A DNA stretch of 64,000 nucleotides from Okapia johnstoni (lineage: Eukaryota > Chordata > Mammalia > Artiodactyla > Giraffidae), in the NCBI GenBank assembly GCA_024291935.2, contig JAGTYA010000026.1:6924001-6988000 (forward strand), read 5' to 3'. Under the pieces are notes generated by a model. That model made no database searches and was not told where the DNA came from. It saw only the letters and a program-made list of their open reading frames with translations. Shown one piece after another: positions 63,412-64,000 of this stretch. The stretch's first letter is position 1, and each line of letters begins with the position of its first letter. A program made the translations under genes and the position numbers.

Positions 63412-63720
63412 GTTAATTTACTCAAAAGAGAAGAAGAAGAAATATCTCATATCAATAACTTAAACTTCTATCTTAAAACATCAGGAAAAGAAGAGAAAAC
63501 TAAGCCTATAGCAAGTGGAAGGAAGGAAATAATAAAGATAAAAGCGGGAATTGGGAGTGGGGAGTGGAAAATTGATTGAAGGGGGTCAAAAGGTACAAAT
63601 TTCCAGTTATAAAATGAATAAGCTATGGGGAGATACTGTAGAGCATGGTGACTATAGTTTATAATACTGTGTGGCATGTTTGAAAGTAGGTAAGAGAATG
63701 GATCTTGAAACTTCTTGTCA
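63412..63720 (+). mobile_element. L1-like fragment
   Basis: 63420-63560 resembles the same L1 ORF2 region as 10990-11130. 63590-63710 resembles an old L1 3' region (CAAATTTCCAGTTATAAAAT). Diverged. Confidence 0.5.
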
Positions 63721-63839
63721 CGAGAACAAAATGGCTTGCAATCCCAAAGAAAAAGAAATGCAAGAAGGTGAACTGGTTGTCTGAGCAGTCTTTACAAATA
63801 GCTGATACCACTGTAAAGGCAGGATGTGAACAGGAGCTA

Positions 63840-64000
63840 AGTGCCTCTTGATGAGGGTGAAAGAGGAGAATGAAAAAGCTGCCTTGAAACTCAACATTAA
63901 AAAAACAAAGATCAAGGCATTCAGTTGCATCATTTTGTGGCAAATAGGAGTAAAAGTGGAAGCAGTGACAGATGTTATATTCTTGGGCACCGAAATCACT
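63840..64000 (+). mobile_element. Diverged BovB reverse-transcriptase fragment running off the window
   Basis: Plus-strand frames read LKLNIKKTKIKAF and, further on, VTDVIFLGTEIT. These parallel the segment just after the YADD box in BovB. It is in opposite orientation to the copy at 57810-58713, and cut by the right window edge. Confidence 0.7.

Noticed and set aside
51961..64000. MALAT1 or NEAT1 noncoding genes
   Set aside because: Expected next in synteny but further away; no MALAT1-type 3' triple-helix U-rich and A-rich tract or conserved body is recognisable here.

Overview
The window is vertebrate nuclear DNA from a ruminant, most likely a bovid. Two things show this. The five protein-coding genes have mammalian exon-intron structure and near-human protein sequences. 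The spaces between them are full of ruminant-lineage retroelements: Bov-tA and Bov-A SINEs, CHR-type tRNA-derived SINEs, BovB (RTE) LINE pieces and a ruminant L1 3' end. The gene order EHBP1L1 - FAM89B - ZNRD2 - LTBP3 - SCYL1 matches the human 11q13 block, read here in reverse. From general knowledge this block lies on cattle chromosome 29. The sequence alone does not settle cattle versus sheep or goat.

Layout. 1-1372: first coding exon of EHBP1L1 (minus) and part of its intron 1. 1373-3584: CpG island, then an intergenic stretch with one MIR. 3585-5240: FAM89B (minus, 2 coding exons, 192 aa). 5971-7201: ZNRD2 (minus, 4 exons, 199 aa) with a CpG/ETS promoter. 7500-22000: gene-poor, repeat-dense stretch with BovB, SINEs, an L1 ORF2 fragment, a hAT transposon with a perfect 8-bp target duplication, a decayed endogenous retrovirus-like segment and one small retrocopy. 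22800-40900: LTBP3 (plus, 28 coding exons, 1296 aa; every exon junction worked out and the frame closes). 40790-51812: SCYL1 (minus, 18 coding exons, 807 aa), tail-to-tail with LTBP3. 51900-64000: gene-free flank with nested L1, MaLR-type LTR, BovB and SINE insertions and a roughly 3 kb AT-rich block containing a large imperfect palindrome.

The genes do not form an operon. LTBP3 encodes an extracellular matrix protein that holds latent TGF-beta. SCYL1 encodes a pseudokinase of the COPI/Golgi pathway. FAM89B and EHBP1L1 encode adaptors for actin and membrane traffic. ZNRD2 encodes a small zinc-ribbon protein. Each has its own CpG-island promoter.

I found no undescribed multi-gene system. The observations most worth checking are the palindromic AT-rich repeat at 59491-60480, a near-perfect 46-nt copy of LTBP3 exon 3 inside LTBP3 intron 5, a 17-nt LTBP3 microexon, a GC-AG intron in SCYL1, and the retroviral remnants near 12-15.7 kb. 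All family names come from recognition by eye; no database search was possible.
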